Shown one piece after another: positions 48,977-61,838 of a stretch of DNA of 64,000 nucleotides. The stretch covers positions 1,389,616-1,453,615 of the forward strand of contig OZ025887.1 in the NCBI GenBank assembly GCA_964019415.1, given 5' to 3'. Source of the stretch: Ianthella basta (lineage: Eukaryota; Porifera; Demospongiae; Verongiida; Ianthellidae). Both the position numbers and the translations under genes were made by a program. Under the pieces are notes generated by a model that was not told the origin of the DNA, did not search any database, and saw only the letters and a list, made by a program, of their open reading frames with translations. Numbering within the stretch: position 1 is the first letter of the stretch; each line of letters opens with the position of its first letter.

Positions 48977-50129
48977 AAGAGTGTTTGGAGGGATCAGTGA
49001 AGCAGTATTGAGGTTAAGGAAAGAAATCCAAACTAGGCTCACAAATGCCAACATGTTACATCTATTTCTTTCCATGCATCTTTGACCTGGCCTCAATGTA
49101 CATATTATACAGTTCAGAGCTTTTACTCTAGCCTGACTCCATAAAGCTGGTAAGCTGGCTTGATCCCTTTCTATATGTTAAAAGCTTGTTGTTGGGGCAA
49201 CTCGGCCACCCATTGGGAATTCCATGTATGTGCAGCTCTTTCTAGAAGCATGTATTAAGCATTATGAGAGTTCAACTGAGAGAAGTACATAGTAAAAATT
49301 TATCGTAGGCATTGCTGTCACAGTGGGAGCTCCAACTAGATATAGCCAAATATTGGACACTCTATATGGTTGTGTTGACCCTCAAGCCAATACCTCAGCT
49401 GTTGAAGATACCCAGTACGGGGATTCAATCCCAGGCATTGATTTGGGTGGACTCGGTTCAAGATGTGGCCACTGTTTTAATAAAGGAAGACCTATGCTGA
49501 CCATGGTTTCTCTATCTCTCTATATATTTTGGTAGAGCTCAAATCCTCTGTTTGCAAACTCCTCACGCAGTTTGTGTGCGATCGACGCGAAACTCAGGAT
49601 TATTACAGAGCGCTGCATGGTGATGGTTATAAGGGGGATAGACGGAAGATGAGTCGCCGCGCCTGATAAGAGCGCCACACGTTTTCCCTTCGTTACGGAA
49701 AAAGACGCCATGTTTTTGTCCGTTTACGGTCTGTATATACAGGATTCCGGTTACTAAACATTTCAAAATGCGGCACCATGCCAAAGGGAGATCGCTCGCG
49801 CTCTGCCATGCAACAGCACTGCAGCTAACACCATCGTTAGACATGGTGTTCCCCTGAGCATACATAAGCTTCCAATTTACTTGATGTGCTCACATACACT
49901 GTTCTTCAGTTCCATTCTTAGACTACCAATTTTGCAGTTGTTTTTAATGTCATATCCATTGTCAGTGTATGCATGATTCCACTTATTCTGGGTGATTCTC
50001 TGTCCACATCATGCTACACACAGCATCGCCTGCAACATGCATGCATAGCTATATATGATTGTGGCCTACCAGCTGGCATACCCACACAATCATAAGTCAC
50101 ACTGTCGTGGAGTAGCTATTGTGCCTGCC

Positions 50130-50312
50130 GAAGGTGGGCTTTCCTGCTATCTAATATAAGTAACATCCAGCCCGCCCGAAAGCAGGCTTTCCTGCTATCT
50201 AATATAAGCAATCATCCAGCCGACTGGGCGGGCTTTCCTGCTGTCTAATATAAGCAATCATCCAGCCGGCTGGGCGGGCTTTCCTGCTGTCTAATATAAG
50301 CAACATCCAGCT
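50130..50312. repeat. About 47-bp tandem array, 4 units
   Basis: Units share GGCTTTCCTGCTATCTAATA or the CTGTC variant, followed by AAGCAATCATCCAGCC; anchors near 50136, 50184, 50231 and 50277. The matching place in copy 2 (63040-63065) has a single partial unit. Confidence 0.85.
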
Positions 50313-52054
50313 GTCTGGCATAAGGATATCTCATTGTAACTAATCACTGCAGAAGGCATAATGAATGACCTTAGCAATGCTCGTGAATGTCATTAAACCT
50401 ACTCCCCCAGGAAGTGAGGCAGGCCACAAAGTAGAACAAACACAAATGTTATCACATTCATTAAGATGACCAGTCCAACAACATGCTGTTGGCACAGACA
50501 AAGTGTACTGCATAATAATATGCAACTGCAGCTTGCATTGGAGAGGTTGTAATTCACTAGGGTAGGCCCTTATAATCGGCTACCCCAAGGCTATAGGCAT
50601 GCACTCAGAGTCACTGGAAAGAAACAAAGCATAATTATGTTTCACTCAATTCTGTGAGCAAAGTGAGCCTGGTGTATGCATTCTCACAGTAAAAGCATTC
50701 GTCTTCTCAAGCTTAAAGATGCTCATTTCAAACTTGCAGTGAGTAGGCTGCTGCCATCCATGCCATTCAAGCAGTACATGATGCAGGAGTACTAGTGGCT
50801 ATAAGTACAGTTCACAAGAAAATGACATGCATCAACAACATCATGTGTCACTTGGCTTTCAATTTACCACTGATACTCTACTCTATGCTTACAGTTAATG
50901 GCTATTTTCAAGAATACATAAGAGATAAGAGTATGCAACCGCGTATGCTCACCCATGACAGCATTTTGGGGCCACTTTTAGGTATTTGTATGGCTTCATG
51001 TTCGTATACGGCGCCCGATGCCCCCAGCAACCATGTTACTGCTGTATAATACAGCTCAAAATGATGATTAACCCCGAAAGTCATTGGGAACAATATAATT
51101 AGAAAATGGCGGTCGTCTGCGAAGGAAAAATGGAAATGGACGGATAACTCTCTACGAACTGCAAGACGGGCGACGTCAACCCCGATATAAACTTACCCCC
51201 GATGCTACCAGCAGCCACAGCGAGTTTGAGGGGGGTGGAGCAAGAAAAGCGTGCGCGTATCACGAACACACAGACAGACAGATAATTTCGGCTTTATATA
51301 CTTATACTTTATATATTTATATATACTTTATATACTTAATGGTGTGCTGCGAGATTTGTGAAGGATGGTCTCACATCAGATGCCTGGGGATGAAAGAGGA
51401 TGCCGGGGTGATGGAGGGGAAATCCTTTGTTTGCTATTTTTGCTTGTCTGTTTGTCTGGTGCAGTTGCGCAAGGAAGTAGGGGGGTTGAGAGAAGAGATG
51501 AGCATGATGAAGAGTGAAATGAATGAAATGAGAGTGGAGAATGAGAGATTGAGAGGCCTGGGCTTAGGAGGGTCCCAGAGAGAGGAGGTGTTGGAGTGTA
51601 TGACACAGAGTGAAGGGGTGACAGGTGATAAGGTGGAAAAGATGGTAGTGTCAGGTGAGCGAGAGAAACAGGCAACATGCCTACAGAGATCTGGACAGGA
51701 AAGTAGTGAGAGGCAAAATGACTGTGGGGGGAAGCCAAAGAGTGTAGGGAGGGAGAAGTCAGCCAAATGTGTTTCAGGGGTGCGAAAAGTGTGGGGAACC
51801 CAGAAGAGAGAGTCCTGCAATGAAATTGCGAAGGAAATGGTCAGGGTAGTGGGGAAGATGTCTTCTAGGTTCTTCATTAGTAAGCACGTGGGTCAGTGGA
51901 ATGAAAAGAAGGTGTGGTGGTTTGTTGTGAAAGCCCAAGAGAGGGATCTAGTGACATTGGATGAGCAGTGGAAGCATAAGTATTGGCGGTGGTAGAAAGT
52001 TGGAAGAGGAGAGCGTGATTTTTTAGCGGTGGAACCTGTGTCGGAGGGGCACAG

Positions 52055-53605
52055 GTGAAAGCTACTGGTGAGGTGGCAGGGGGAGGGGAAGAAGAGGGAT
52101 TGTTTGCAGATGTTGGGACCAGAGGTGAGGGGAGGTTGAGTATGATGTGTTGGAATGTTTGTGGGTGGGGAAGAGGTGGTGGTGAAATGGAGAAAATGAG
52201 GGAAGGGCATGATATGAGGGCAAAGGTGATAGATTTCTACAAGCCGGATGTGGTGGCATTGGTGGAGACTTGGTTGAGGGGAGAGGAGGAGATTGTTGTG
52301 GAAGGATATAGGTGGTTTGGGCGGAATAGAAGAAACCTCCATAGGAAGACAGTGAGGGGTTCAGGTGGGGTTGGTCTGTTGGTTCGTGAAGAGGTGCTGG
52401 AGAAGTGGGCAGTGGAAGTCATAGACGCAGACGTTGAGGATATTCTATGGGTGAGGTTAAGTCAAGGGAATGAAGACACTCTGATACTGGCAGCGTGCTA
52501 CATCCCACCTGAGTCCTCAAGCCGTGGACAAGGGGCAGAGGAAACCCTCCAGCTGCTATCTGAACAGGTGGCAAAGTTTTGCTCGCAGGGGCCTCTGATA
52601 ATCTGTGGAGATTTCAACGCTAGATGTGGGGAACTTAATACAGACAGGGACGGCATTCCTCCTAGAAAAGTGATTGATGGGGTGAAGAACAGTCAAGGCG
52701 AAGCATTGGTGGACTTCCTCCGAAGTACAAGTATGACAGAGGTGAATGGGAGGAAGGGAAGGGATGCATTCACTTGTGTCTCTGGCAAGGGATGTTCAGT
52801 GGTCGACTACTGCCTGGTCAGCAAGGGGAATTTTCACATCATTGAAAATTTCAAGGTGACAACCATGTCAGAGAGTGTGGAGGAGATGGACTGCAGAGGG
52901 GAGGTCACTAGAACACCTGACCACTCCCTTATGAGCTGGGAGGTTGCAACTGACTGGGTTAGTGGGATGGAAGAAGGTAAGGAGGAAGGTGAACTTGAAG
53001 ATGGCATGGTTAAGCGGTACGTGGTCCCAGAGGGATACTTGGAAGGTGAGGTGGAGAGGGTGAGGTTGTTGACGGATAAAGTGGAAACAGCAGGGAATGA
53101 CCAGGAAGTGATTGATGAAATATACGGAGAATTGACAGAGATGATGAGACAGGGATTGGTAGAGATGAAGGTGAAGAGAGGTAAAGGTGGGCAACCATGG
53201 TTCACCAAAGAGATTGCCAAACTGAGGAAGGCTTTCCACAGGGCAGAGAGAGAGTGGTTGGAGGGTGATGGTAGTGATGCAAAGAGGGGGAAAAGGAGAG
53301 ACTATGTTGAGAAGAGAAGGGAATATAAGAAAGCAGTGAGTAGAGCGAAGAGAAGTTTTGATGAAAGCAGACGAAATGAACTGGATAGAGTGATAAGAAA
53401 TCCTAAGAAGTGGTGGAGAATGGCAAGAAAGCTGGGCTTGACAAACGGTAAAAAAAAGAGGAGTGACATTGGTAAGGTATATGATGAGCTGGGTGTGGTG
53501 AGACAGGGTAAGGAAGCTGTAGGGGTATGGAAGAGATACTTTCAAAATGTGTTGAATGAGGGGGAAGATCAGAGGTTCAGGGAGATGAAGGGGGAGAAGA
53601 GGTAA
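52055..53605 (+). pseudogene. LINE family 2 ORF2, endonuclease half
   Basis: 516 codons covering the APE endonuclease and linker. The catalytic residues in VETWL (Glu), CGDFN (Asp/Asn) and PDHS (Asp-His) are present. The frame ends at 53605 in GEKR-stop, while the reverse transcriptase continues in another frame from about 53600. Confidence 0.8.
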
Positions 53606-53619
53606 ATGGGGGGAATGAA

Positions 53620-55551
53620 TTGTTAAATGAAGATGTGACAAGAGAAGAAGTAAAGCAGGCTTTGGACTCTTTGAAGCGGAAAGCAGCCCCTTGGAGTGAT
53701 AGGCTAACGGCTGAAATGGTATGCAGTGATGTTCTGGTGGATTTTTGGTGTAGTCTCTTCAGTTGGTGCTGGAAGAATGGGATGGTTCCCTCGGAATGGC
53801 GAAGAAGCAGTAGGAGTAGAAGTGGGGTATGCAAGACAGAGGATTTCCGGGGCATTTCATTACTGCCAGTTGCTTATAAGGCGATGTGCAGTATTGCTCA
53901 GAATAGGTTGGTACATGTAGTTGAAGAAAGGAAGCTGGTGGCAGAGGAGCAGGGAGGGTTTAGAAAAGGAAGAGGGTGCAGAGATCAGTTAATGACTTTG
54001 GTATTACTGGGGCAGGTGAAAGCAGTGACAAAGACAGGGATGTTTGCCAGTTTTATTGACTTTAAGAAGGCATATGACAGGGTGGACAGAGGGAAGTTGT
54101 GGAGGTGTTTAGAGGGAATGGGGTTAGGAGGTCGCCTCTCAGCTTTCTTAAAGGCTGTTTATGAGGATGTGAGTTGTGAAGTGGGTGGAGAGGGACGAAG
54201 TGAACCTTTCAAAGTAACATGCGGGTTGAGACAGGGATGCATCCTTTCGCCACTGTTGTTCTCCTTGTATATCAATTCACTGATAACTAAGCTGAACGAG
54301 GCAGGAGTGGGGGTAAAGTGCAGGGGTCAGCTAATCTCAGTGTTGTTGTATGCAGATGACGCAGTGATTCTTGCAGAGGATGAAAAATCTATGAAGCATG
54401 GGTTGAACACATTAGTAGAATGGTGTAATGAATGGTCAGTTGAAGTGAATGTGGAAAAATGCGGGGTAATGCATGTGAGAAGGACAGGTGTGAAAAGGAC
54501 GGAGGAGAAGTTTGATGTTGGAGATGAAGAGATTGCAGTGGTGCAGGAGTACAAGTATCTTGGGTGTGTGATTGATGAGCACCTGCAAGGTACGAGAATG
54601 GTGGAGGAGAGAGGAAAGGCGGGAGCAAGAGCACTAAGTGACTGGCTTAGAAGGTGCAGGGCCACTGTGGGGGAAGTGAGAGGAACTACCTTTGTGAGGC
54701 TGATGGAATCTCTTGTTGAATCTGTGCTATTGTATGGGGCAGAGGTATGGGGTGGTGGAGCGCAACTCGGGCCAGTTGAAAATGTGCAGATGCGGGCGGC
54801 AAGAATCTTTTTAGGGGTGGGGAGACTACACCCTTTGGTCTCCCTGCAATTTGAGATGAGCATGCTACCAATGAAATGGGTGGCAATGAAGAGAAGTATT
54901 GAGTTCTGGGTACAGGTAATGAGGATGACTGATGGCAGGTTATTGAAAGTTGTGATGCTTGAAGCCATGGAAGTAGGGTGTAAAGTGCGGTGGGTGAAAG
55001 AGCTGCAACAAAGTTTGGTGAGGTTCAAATGGAAGGGGTTAGATGCTGAGGCCGTGAGTGGGTTAACATTGAAAGAAGTAAAGCAGGTGTTGAAGGACAT
55101 AGCATGGAGGGAAGTGAGAGAAGTATGGAGGGAAGCAGCTAGGGAACGGCCAAAGTTGGAAGTGATTGGGAGGTTAATGGATGCCGAATGCAAGGCGCGG
55201 TGTGTGGAGATAGAGTGTAAGATGCAAAGGAGGATGATGGTGAAACTACGAGGGGGAATAGCAGAATTAAGGGTAGAAACTGGCAGATGGTGTGGGTTAA
55301 GTAGGGGCGAACGACTTTGTAAGAACTGTGACAGTGGTGAAGTGGAAGATGTCAAGCACTTTGTGTGCCGGTGTGTATTTGTGGCAGAAGAGAGGAGAGA
55401 AATGGCAAGGCTGATAAATGAGATAGTGGTGGGATGGGAGAGCATGAAGGATGATGAGAGGGTGATATGGGTACTGGAGGAGGCATGCAAAGATGGAAGA
55501 GTGCGGAAGGTGCTGCAGAGGATGTGGCAGAAAAGGACAAGCTGCCCTTAA
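53620..55551 (+). pseudogene. LINE family 2 ORF2, reverse transcriptase half
   Basis: 643 codons with an uninterrupted RT including the YADD box and the C-terminal zinc knuckle. A few residues appear missing between WRRS and the KTEDFRGISLL motif near 53815. It would be a full enzyme only if joined to the upstream frame, so this copy is probably inactive, though recent. Confidence 0.8.
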
Positions 55552-55670
55552 AGAACTATGCCCATTGTGATTCTTTTGACACTGTTACATTCAATTATAT
55601 TATAGTGCTGCATGGGGCTGACACCCTAGTGTTTGTATTATACAACACGGTGCACTTAAATAATAATCTA

Positions 55671-57270
55671 TACTAGGGATACGCTAAGCGCATAAGAACT
55701 GCCTCGTAGCATAAATAGTACGTGGCCAGTAGACAAGTTAAATGTGATACTACAGACTGGAGCTGTCTTAATAGCCAAGCGCCTTGTTTGCTACTGCCAA
55801 AGCTCCTCAAGCCTGGACTGCCAAAGCTCCTCGAGCCTGGACTGCCGCTGCTCGTCCGTCGCCGAGGCCAGTAGCCTTGCGTCATTCTGCCGCATTCGTT
55901 TCTAGTCTGGCTTTACTTTGCCCCGCTGCCTCCGTGTCAAGTCGCGCGCACCGTCTTGCTGCGTGGCCTTTCGGCGTGCTTGACGCAGCCGCGTCGTTGC
56001 CATTTCCATCTGCTCTCCTTCTGTGCCCCTCTTCCGCTGGAGCATGTCGGCAAAGATGAGCGGGCGAATAGGAGCATAACCCTGAAAGACGAGCCGTCAT
56101 GTGATGGAGTCACATGCGCAGTCACGTCAAATAATTATAAATTATATACTTGGGGATACATTAAAATGCAACCAGCCTTGCTTGAATGTATAAAGCTAGC
56201 TATTTCAGTAAAGTACAGCGCATGAGCGTACTCGGCCAGGGCAAGTATGTTTTGGGCAGTAGAACTGTAAAATCTGCAGGATTGTGTACAAATGCCCTAT
56301 CACCATTTTTCTCACCATATGTGAATGTGGCAGTCAGTGGTAGTGGTAGTGGTAGAGCACTTGTATGAAAGATTGCCTTCAGTGGTGGGTGCGCCAGTGG
56401 GTTAGTGAAGAAATACAAGGTGCACATACACTGGAACCATATTATTATCTATGCTGGAACTGTGTGTGGTGTCAATGGCTATAATTATGCATGCGAAATG
56501 CAACCATAGTTACAGTCTATGGTTCAATACACACTACAGAAAGCTGTAGTGTAGTGGCACATACACAATGAGCTGGGAGTTTTCTTCTTTCACTGAATCA
56601 GGCAAGCACAGCACAGCAGTAACCCAGAGGAGCCTTCATCCAGTCGAGCGCATTGGCTCGAGGCTGGCCAACTTGTGTGCTAGTGCTCTCCCACTTACCG
56701 TACATATATATGGAAACATCTCATGTTCAACTATTGGTCAAAGCGTACGCCGCTGGCTCTACGGCAGCGTTTCTCGGGACACTTCCTCAAAGCTCCACCT
56801 ACAACAAGGCGGTGCATATTCCCAATAGCTACCTGTTGATTCGCTGTCTTCGCACATTAGGAACTCAGAATCGTCTGGAAATCCTCTCACACTTGCGTAA
56901 CCACCAAATTCCGAGGTGCCCTTGGCACTTGCACACAGTTTCTGGCAATGGGTGCCAAAGAGAAGCATGCGCAGTGGCCCTTTCTTCCTGCCAGCCACTT
57001 CAAGGGGTCTTGAGGTGCGAACCAATTTCATATTAAATTATTATAACACCCACTATCAGTATAAATGTGCTATGGCAATGATATGGGGCTATGGCATTTT
57101 TTATTAGCAATTTGGCGCCACCTTGCATGTAAACAAAGGCCTAATTAAAAATTCTGTCATATGTAAAATCAATAAATTTTCCTCAAGTTTGGCATCTTAC
57201 CAATGGTCTGTGCCACAGGGTGCCCAAAGTTCGCAAACATTATATGACATTTTATGGCTTCATCACCCTT
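55671..57270. other. Intergenic sequence with a CG-rich patch
   Basis: 55780-56105 is unusually CG-rich for the window and contains a 24-bp direct repeat (GCCAAAGCTCCTC(A/G)AGCCTGG, at about 55797 and 55821). No gene recognised. Near 57050-57140 the ATCAGTATAAATGTGC and AACAAAGGCCTAAT phrases match the 28 kb repeat. Confidence 0.4.
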
Positions 57271-57275
57271 GTATT

Positions 57276-57590
57276 TTGCAACTTGCACTGTATATATATA
57301 TATATATATATATACCACCACCACCACCACTACACAGTGCAAGTTACAATATTGCAGCCACCACCACCTGTGCCAGTAGTGTATCTGTGCCAGTTGGTCA
57401 TAGAAAAAGACCACCAGTGCAAGTTACAGTAGCCACCACCACATGCGCCAGTAGAGTATCTTTGCTAGTTGGTCATAGAAAAAGGCCACCACCAGTGCAG
57501 GTTACAGTAACCACCACCACATGTGCCAGTAGAGTATCTGCGCTAGTTGGTCATAGAAAAAGACCACCAGTGCAGGTTACAAATAGACAG
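57276..57590. repeat. CAGTGCAAGTTAC repeat with about 77-bp tandem units
   Basis: GCAACTTGCACTG and, after an (AT)n stretch and CCACCACCACCA, CAGTGCAAGTTACAAT form an inverted pair. Then three units of about 77 bp follow, each with CCAGTGCA(A/G)GTTACAGTA, TGCGCCAGTAGAGTATCT-like and AGTTGGTCATAGAAAAAG. Confidence 0.8.
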
Positions 57591-58330
57591 CGATCAATGG
57601 CCTCACTTCGCTCGCTTATGCTCGCCGTTCGGCAATTAGATTTCTGTCTTTGCAAATGGCGGTGTTTATGTCATTCTTTACAAAGCTTTAAATTGTCTCT
57701 AATGGCATTTCGCCGTCTTTGAGACGAAGGAAATGTGGTTGTGAAACATGTGATACTACTAAAAGCCTAAGGAACGTCTCTTCTCCAATTATCACTGACG
57801 AACATTGTAAAATAACCGCGCACACGATGCTCTCCGTTTGCTAGGCTTAAAATCATCTATTTTATATTTCGCTCTGTATCCAAAGAGCACAAAGTATTTT
57901 GAGAACATGTTTAAGTGTATTGTAGTAAGAAGCTTACCTAACTCTTCTCCTGCGAGGTACAGCCCCAAATTCAACAGAAGTCTAATGACCCCTTGGCCAA
58001 TAATGGCAAACCAGCGAATCATGGCATATATAGCCATGATTCGCTCATAGGGTCATCATAGGGTAGCCTTTAAGCCAGCACACTCCTCCTCCAGGCACAA
58101 AGTAACAATTACATTCTCATTCAGAATGCCATAATTATAGATCAAAAAGCAGTTAGCAAACATTTGACAGTTTGGTAGGGGTGCTTTCACTGGATGACTG
58201 GCTGCTCTGGAGACTTGAAACTCTTGCAAACCCAACAGTCTAGTGTATCTTGATGTATCTTTCAGGCCAACAAGAATTAATGCTGTACCCCCAACTATCT
58301 GATTTACTGAACATACATGGGGAAATTGCT
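57591..58330. other. Intergenic; small palindrome at 58009-58042
   Basis: AGCGAATCATGGC and GCCATGATTCGCT are perfect inverted arms around ATATATA (58011-58043). Otherwise no coding or repeat signal that I can name. Confidence 0.5.
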
Positions 58331-58332
58331 GG

Positions 58333-58395
58333 CAAGTAGTTCAAGTTCACGGGCGCCCTGGTGCCCCACGAGTTTTTTTTAACTCAAAATACTTG
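58333..58395. repeat. Hairpin (copy B) related to 41891-41944
   Basis: CAAGTAGTTCAAGTT and AACTCAAAATACTTG are diverged arms around a loop that again contains GCCCCACGAGTTTTT. Confidence 0.75.
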
Positions 58396-58559
58396 TTCTA
58401 TAATGATGCAGTTGCCCAGGAGAGCCTTATTCAATAACTCAATATACAATAACTATGGCATGATTTTAATATACTGTACATTGTCACCAATCTTTACTTC
58501 CATCAAGTTTTCAAGGTACAATGCCTGAAGCATTGCTAGGAACTTCACATTAATACCGT

Positions 58560-59400
58560 ACCGCCTCAAGCACCCCCATAGCTACTCCCTGCATACTCTG
58601 TCATAAGCATTACTGAAAGCAGCCACCTATGCAGTTAGCTTAGTTTGACCCAACAGCATCAGTGAAACAATTTGATTCCTACAGCCTCTGCCTCTCCTGA
58701 AGTCACCCTGTTGTTCTGCATCAAATTTGTACTCCTCAACCACCTTAGCTAACCTCTCCTTCAAAATGTGACAGAAGACCTTACATACCACTGATATTAA
58801 TGTAATTGCTCTAAATCTATCAGCGACACACACACAGTCACACTGCTTTTTGGGAACTGGAATCACCAAGCTCCTCCGCCAGTCTGATGGAATCATACTA
58901 CTCCTCCAACATACCCCAAACAGGGCAAGCCATATGCACATCTTGTAAAACAGTAGCAGTCATCATTCTAAAGGAGAATTTGATACCATCCTTCCCAAGA
59001 GCTGCTTCTTTCTTCACACAGGAAAAGGTACGCTCCACTTTGTCTTAACAATTTGAGTATAGGCATATCCAATTGACTACGCAAGTTGGGTTGAGGGCCA
59101 TCTCCACTGCACATCGTTGGCCACAGAACATCATGCACATTCACCTCCAGTGTTCCCTTCACTCTGTTCAGTTTGACCACTCAGCAATGATTGAAAGTAA
59201 GATCTATGTACCTCTACAGCATCTTTCCCAGTTTTGATCTCACCCTGTTGGTCATATATTTTTACACCTCCTCCAGGTTGACCCTGCACCTATAGCAGCC
59301 CTGACGCACTTCCAATAATCACTAAAGCTAGAACTAGAATTTTCTATTCCAACTTCGTTCTCATACTCTGTTCATACTCTCTCTTCACCCTATGCAAAGC
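58560..59400 (-). pseudogene. Fragment of a LINE related to family 2 (reverse transcriptase N-terminal part)
   Basis: The minus-strand frame 58941-58627 reads MIPSDWRRSLVIPVPKKQ, FRAITLISVVCKV and GDFRRGRGCRNQIVSLMLLG, parallel to the family 2 LINE segments around WRRSS, FRGISLLPVAYK and GGFRKGRGCRDQLMTLVLLG. The rest up to 59400 is degenerate. It abuts the left edge of duplicon copy 2. Confidence 0.75.
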
Positions 59401-59412
59401 TTTAGCATATGC

Positions 59413-59800
59413 CAGTGAGACTCGAGAAAGCCAGCAAGGTGTATCAGATATGGAGGCAGAATGTTTCAGGAACTGGGGGACCGGGGGACCTCGTGGGAGT
59501 CATCCTATGGGACATGCGGCGAAAGACTGACATCCCGGAGGAGACTGGAGAGCTGCCTGTGGAAGTCCAACTGAGACAGAGATGGTTGCTATGGCTCGGC
59601 CATGTGCAAAGGATGCCAGACCACTGACTTCAGAAGCAAGTGCTGAGATGTCGCCCACAAGGGAAGCAGAGAAAGCCAGGTGGAACACAGCTGAGGTGGA
59701 TTGACATCCTCAACAGAGACCTGGCAGAACTACTCAACTGGCAAGATGTTGTGAAGGACCAAGCCAAATACCGCCACCAACCAGCATCCTCTATGTAGTG
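59413..59800 (+). pseudogene. LINE 3' end in duplicon copy 2
   Basis: Encodes RLEKASKVYQIWRQN, ETGELPVEVQLRQRWLLWLG and HVQRMPDH, then in another frame WIDILNRDLAELLNWQ, the same C-terminal region as at 45593-45960 but with a longer tail. Confidence 0.75.
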
Positions 59801-61661
59801 TTCGTCGCCTAGATCCTGCCCAATGTTCTTAATGGACAAGGTGTATCAAGAAAGGAAAGTCTGGGTGGCTGTATGATTGCCAATGTTTGGTGTGTGCATT
59901 TGTGTGTAGATACTATAAAGCTTCAAACAGACCATGGGCTAATTCTAAAGTTGGCTCTCACATGCTACCAGTGAATGGCTAGTTTGGCTTATAGCAGCTA
60001 CGTGTGAATCCAAGCCATGGCATGACGTGCAAAACTTACAGAAAGGAGTGGTACGAGGAAGATCAAATGCAAGGAGTGGGACTCTGAACAAAACACAGGT
60101 GCAGCTTACTACAGGTATAAATAAGCAGAACGTCAATTACTGTATACTGTACATTGCATTGGTGAAGCCAAGGAAGCAGTGCTTGTGTTGGTGCAAACTA
60201 ACGCAAGACTTAGTATTGTCAAATGCAGCAGTTCTGGTCGACAGTCAATATGAGAAGCTATAGCACAGCATAATTTTGTACCTTTTGAATGTAGGAGCCC
60301 GATAGCTAATTGCTGTACATACAATGTACACCTTAGTGTAGCCTAATTGGCTCCATACAGAATAATAATATATTAGGGCTGGCCCACAGGTGATTGTCTT
60401 AGACAGGTTCCACTGTAATTAAAAGACATGGGTGTCCCTATTCCAATGGCCTTGTTTAAAATACTGTGATACAGTACGTAATAAGCCTGGCTTACGAATT
60501 GGTGTATCCTTGACTTCTACCATTGCGTACGTTCAGAATGCATACTATGGTGACTCACAAAGAGGCAACATTTTTTGCTACATTGTCTATTAAACCTGAC
60601 ATTCAGATTGCTATAATAATGCCTGACACATGCTGCATGTGACACAATACACTACCAGGCAGGCTCGGAGGAAGCACTTTAAAGGTTGTCAGGCCAAGTC
60701 AGAACAATTTACCTAGAAGGCCACTTGCACATGCAGGCCAGTAAGTACCTTAGCTGTAGAAAAGCATGGCCAGACCTAATAATCTGTTCAGGCCGTTGCC
60801 TGGGCAGCCTGGGAAGTTCCACCGGGCATGCACATAGGCACTCCACCAGTTGTGAACGTCTCCTAACTGCATGTGGATCTGTCTCTGTCTGACCACTTGG
60901 GGCTGAGCTTGAGTGAGAAGGCAATAATGCAGACTACCCCATTCAGAGGCAGTGATACCAGCTCACCTAAGCTACTTCATGGCAGCCAGAAGTAGCCTGT
61001 GGTTCAGAAGCAAGTTAGCTATGTCTTTGCAGTTTGTTGTAACAGTTGTATAGTGCATTGATAAGATCTATGTACTTGCAGCAGCCAATTGTAGAACAGC
61101 CTTTGGTGATGAAGCAAGCTGGTTTCTTCACTGCAAGTGGTTGCAATTTACAGGTTGCCCCTGGCAAAGATGCCCACCACATATTGGTTCAATGACTACA
61201 CCGTGCATTTGACGATGTAAACTAACTCTACCAGCTACCATCTAAGGTCCAGACTGCACCCTCTGGATAGACCAGGAGGTAAGTCTATGCGATTTATCTA
61301 CATGCTAACCTGGTACGTTTGCTGCTGTGTGTGTGCACATTCAGTACAAGTATTCTATCACATTACACTCAAATACCTCACTGACCTAATAAAAATTGTA
61401 ACTCTTACATAAGTACTTTGGATCTGTTTGCTGCCCCTGATCTGAGTAGCCCCCACAGCGCACCAAAGCCCTCCAATAAGTGATGATTACACAATGTTGA
61501 TATCTTACCAACATAGCCAGTTATTCCTTAGTCATTCTTACTATATATCAGAATCCATATGCCAATGATTCAGAAAAGGATTGCATAGCTAAGTGGTTTC
61601 TCTAGACAGTGTCATTTCAGATTTACAGACCAGTTGTTCATGCAGCTGTCTCTAGGATATA

Positions 61662-61838
61662 CAGTGGCAGATCTAGAATTTCCGAAAGGGGGGTTCTAAG
61701 GTAATTAGGTGCACACACAGTGCCCCTGATATACGGCCACCACGCCTCTTTCTGGTCTAAAAACTGCCCAATATCATGCATAGGACTAGCAAAAGGGGTT
61801 CCATTGCACCCCTGGATCCCCCTCTGAATCTGCCACTG
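61662..61838. mobile_element. 177-bp MITE in duplicon copy 2
   Basis: Counterpart of 47851-48027; left TIR CAGTGGCAGATCTAGAATTT, right end CTGAATCTGCCACTG. Confidence 0.7.

Larger units (their letters stand above)
45593..50777. repeat. Segmental duplication, copy 1
   Basis: From CAGTGAGACTCGAGAAAGCC at 45593 to GCAGTACA at 50777 this segment is collinear with 59413-63525 and closely similar by eye throughout. Differences include an extra 380-bp tandem unit here, a ~100-bp extra block near 46570-46665, and a 47-bp array here that is a single unit in copy 2. No gene is recognised inside apart from LINE and MITE remnants. Confidence 0.9.
51336..55670 (+). mobile_element. Nearly intact APE-type LINE (second family), 5'-truncated
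   Basis: ORF1 (51339-51995) starts inside a zinc finger (CCEICEGWSHIRCLG) and continues with a coiled-coil-like charged region. ORF2 spans 52055-55551 with one frame change near 53600. It has endonuclease motifs (WNVCGWG, LVETWL, IICGDFNAR, PDHSLMSWE), reverse transcriptase (FIDFKKAYDRVD, GLRQGCILSPLLFS, YADDAVILAE) and a C-terminal Cys/His knuckle (CKNCDSGEVEDVKHFVC). The missing first half of the PHD finger places the 5' truncation at about 51336, preceded by a TATATTTATA-rich stretch. The 3' end is about 55670 (TTAAATAATAATC). Clade not assigned. Confidence 0.85.

Noticed and set aside
53620..55490. Minus-strand 387-codon frame 54327-55490 opposite the LINE
   Set aside because: Antisense shadow of the reverse transcriptase; composition is Ser/Thr/His-rich without motifs.
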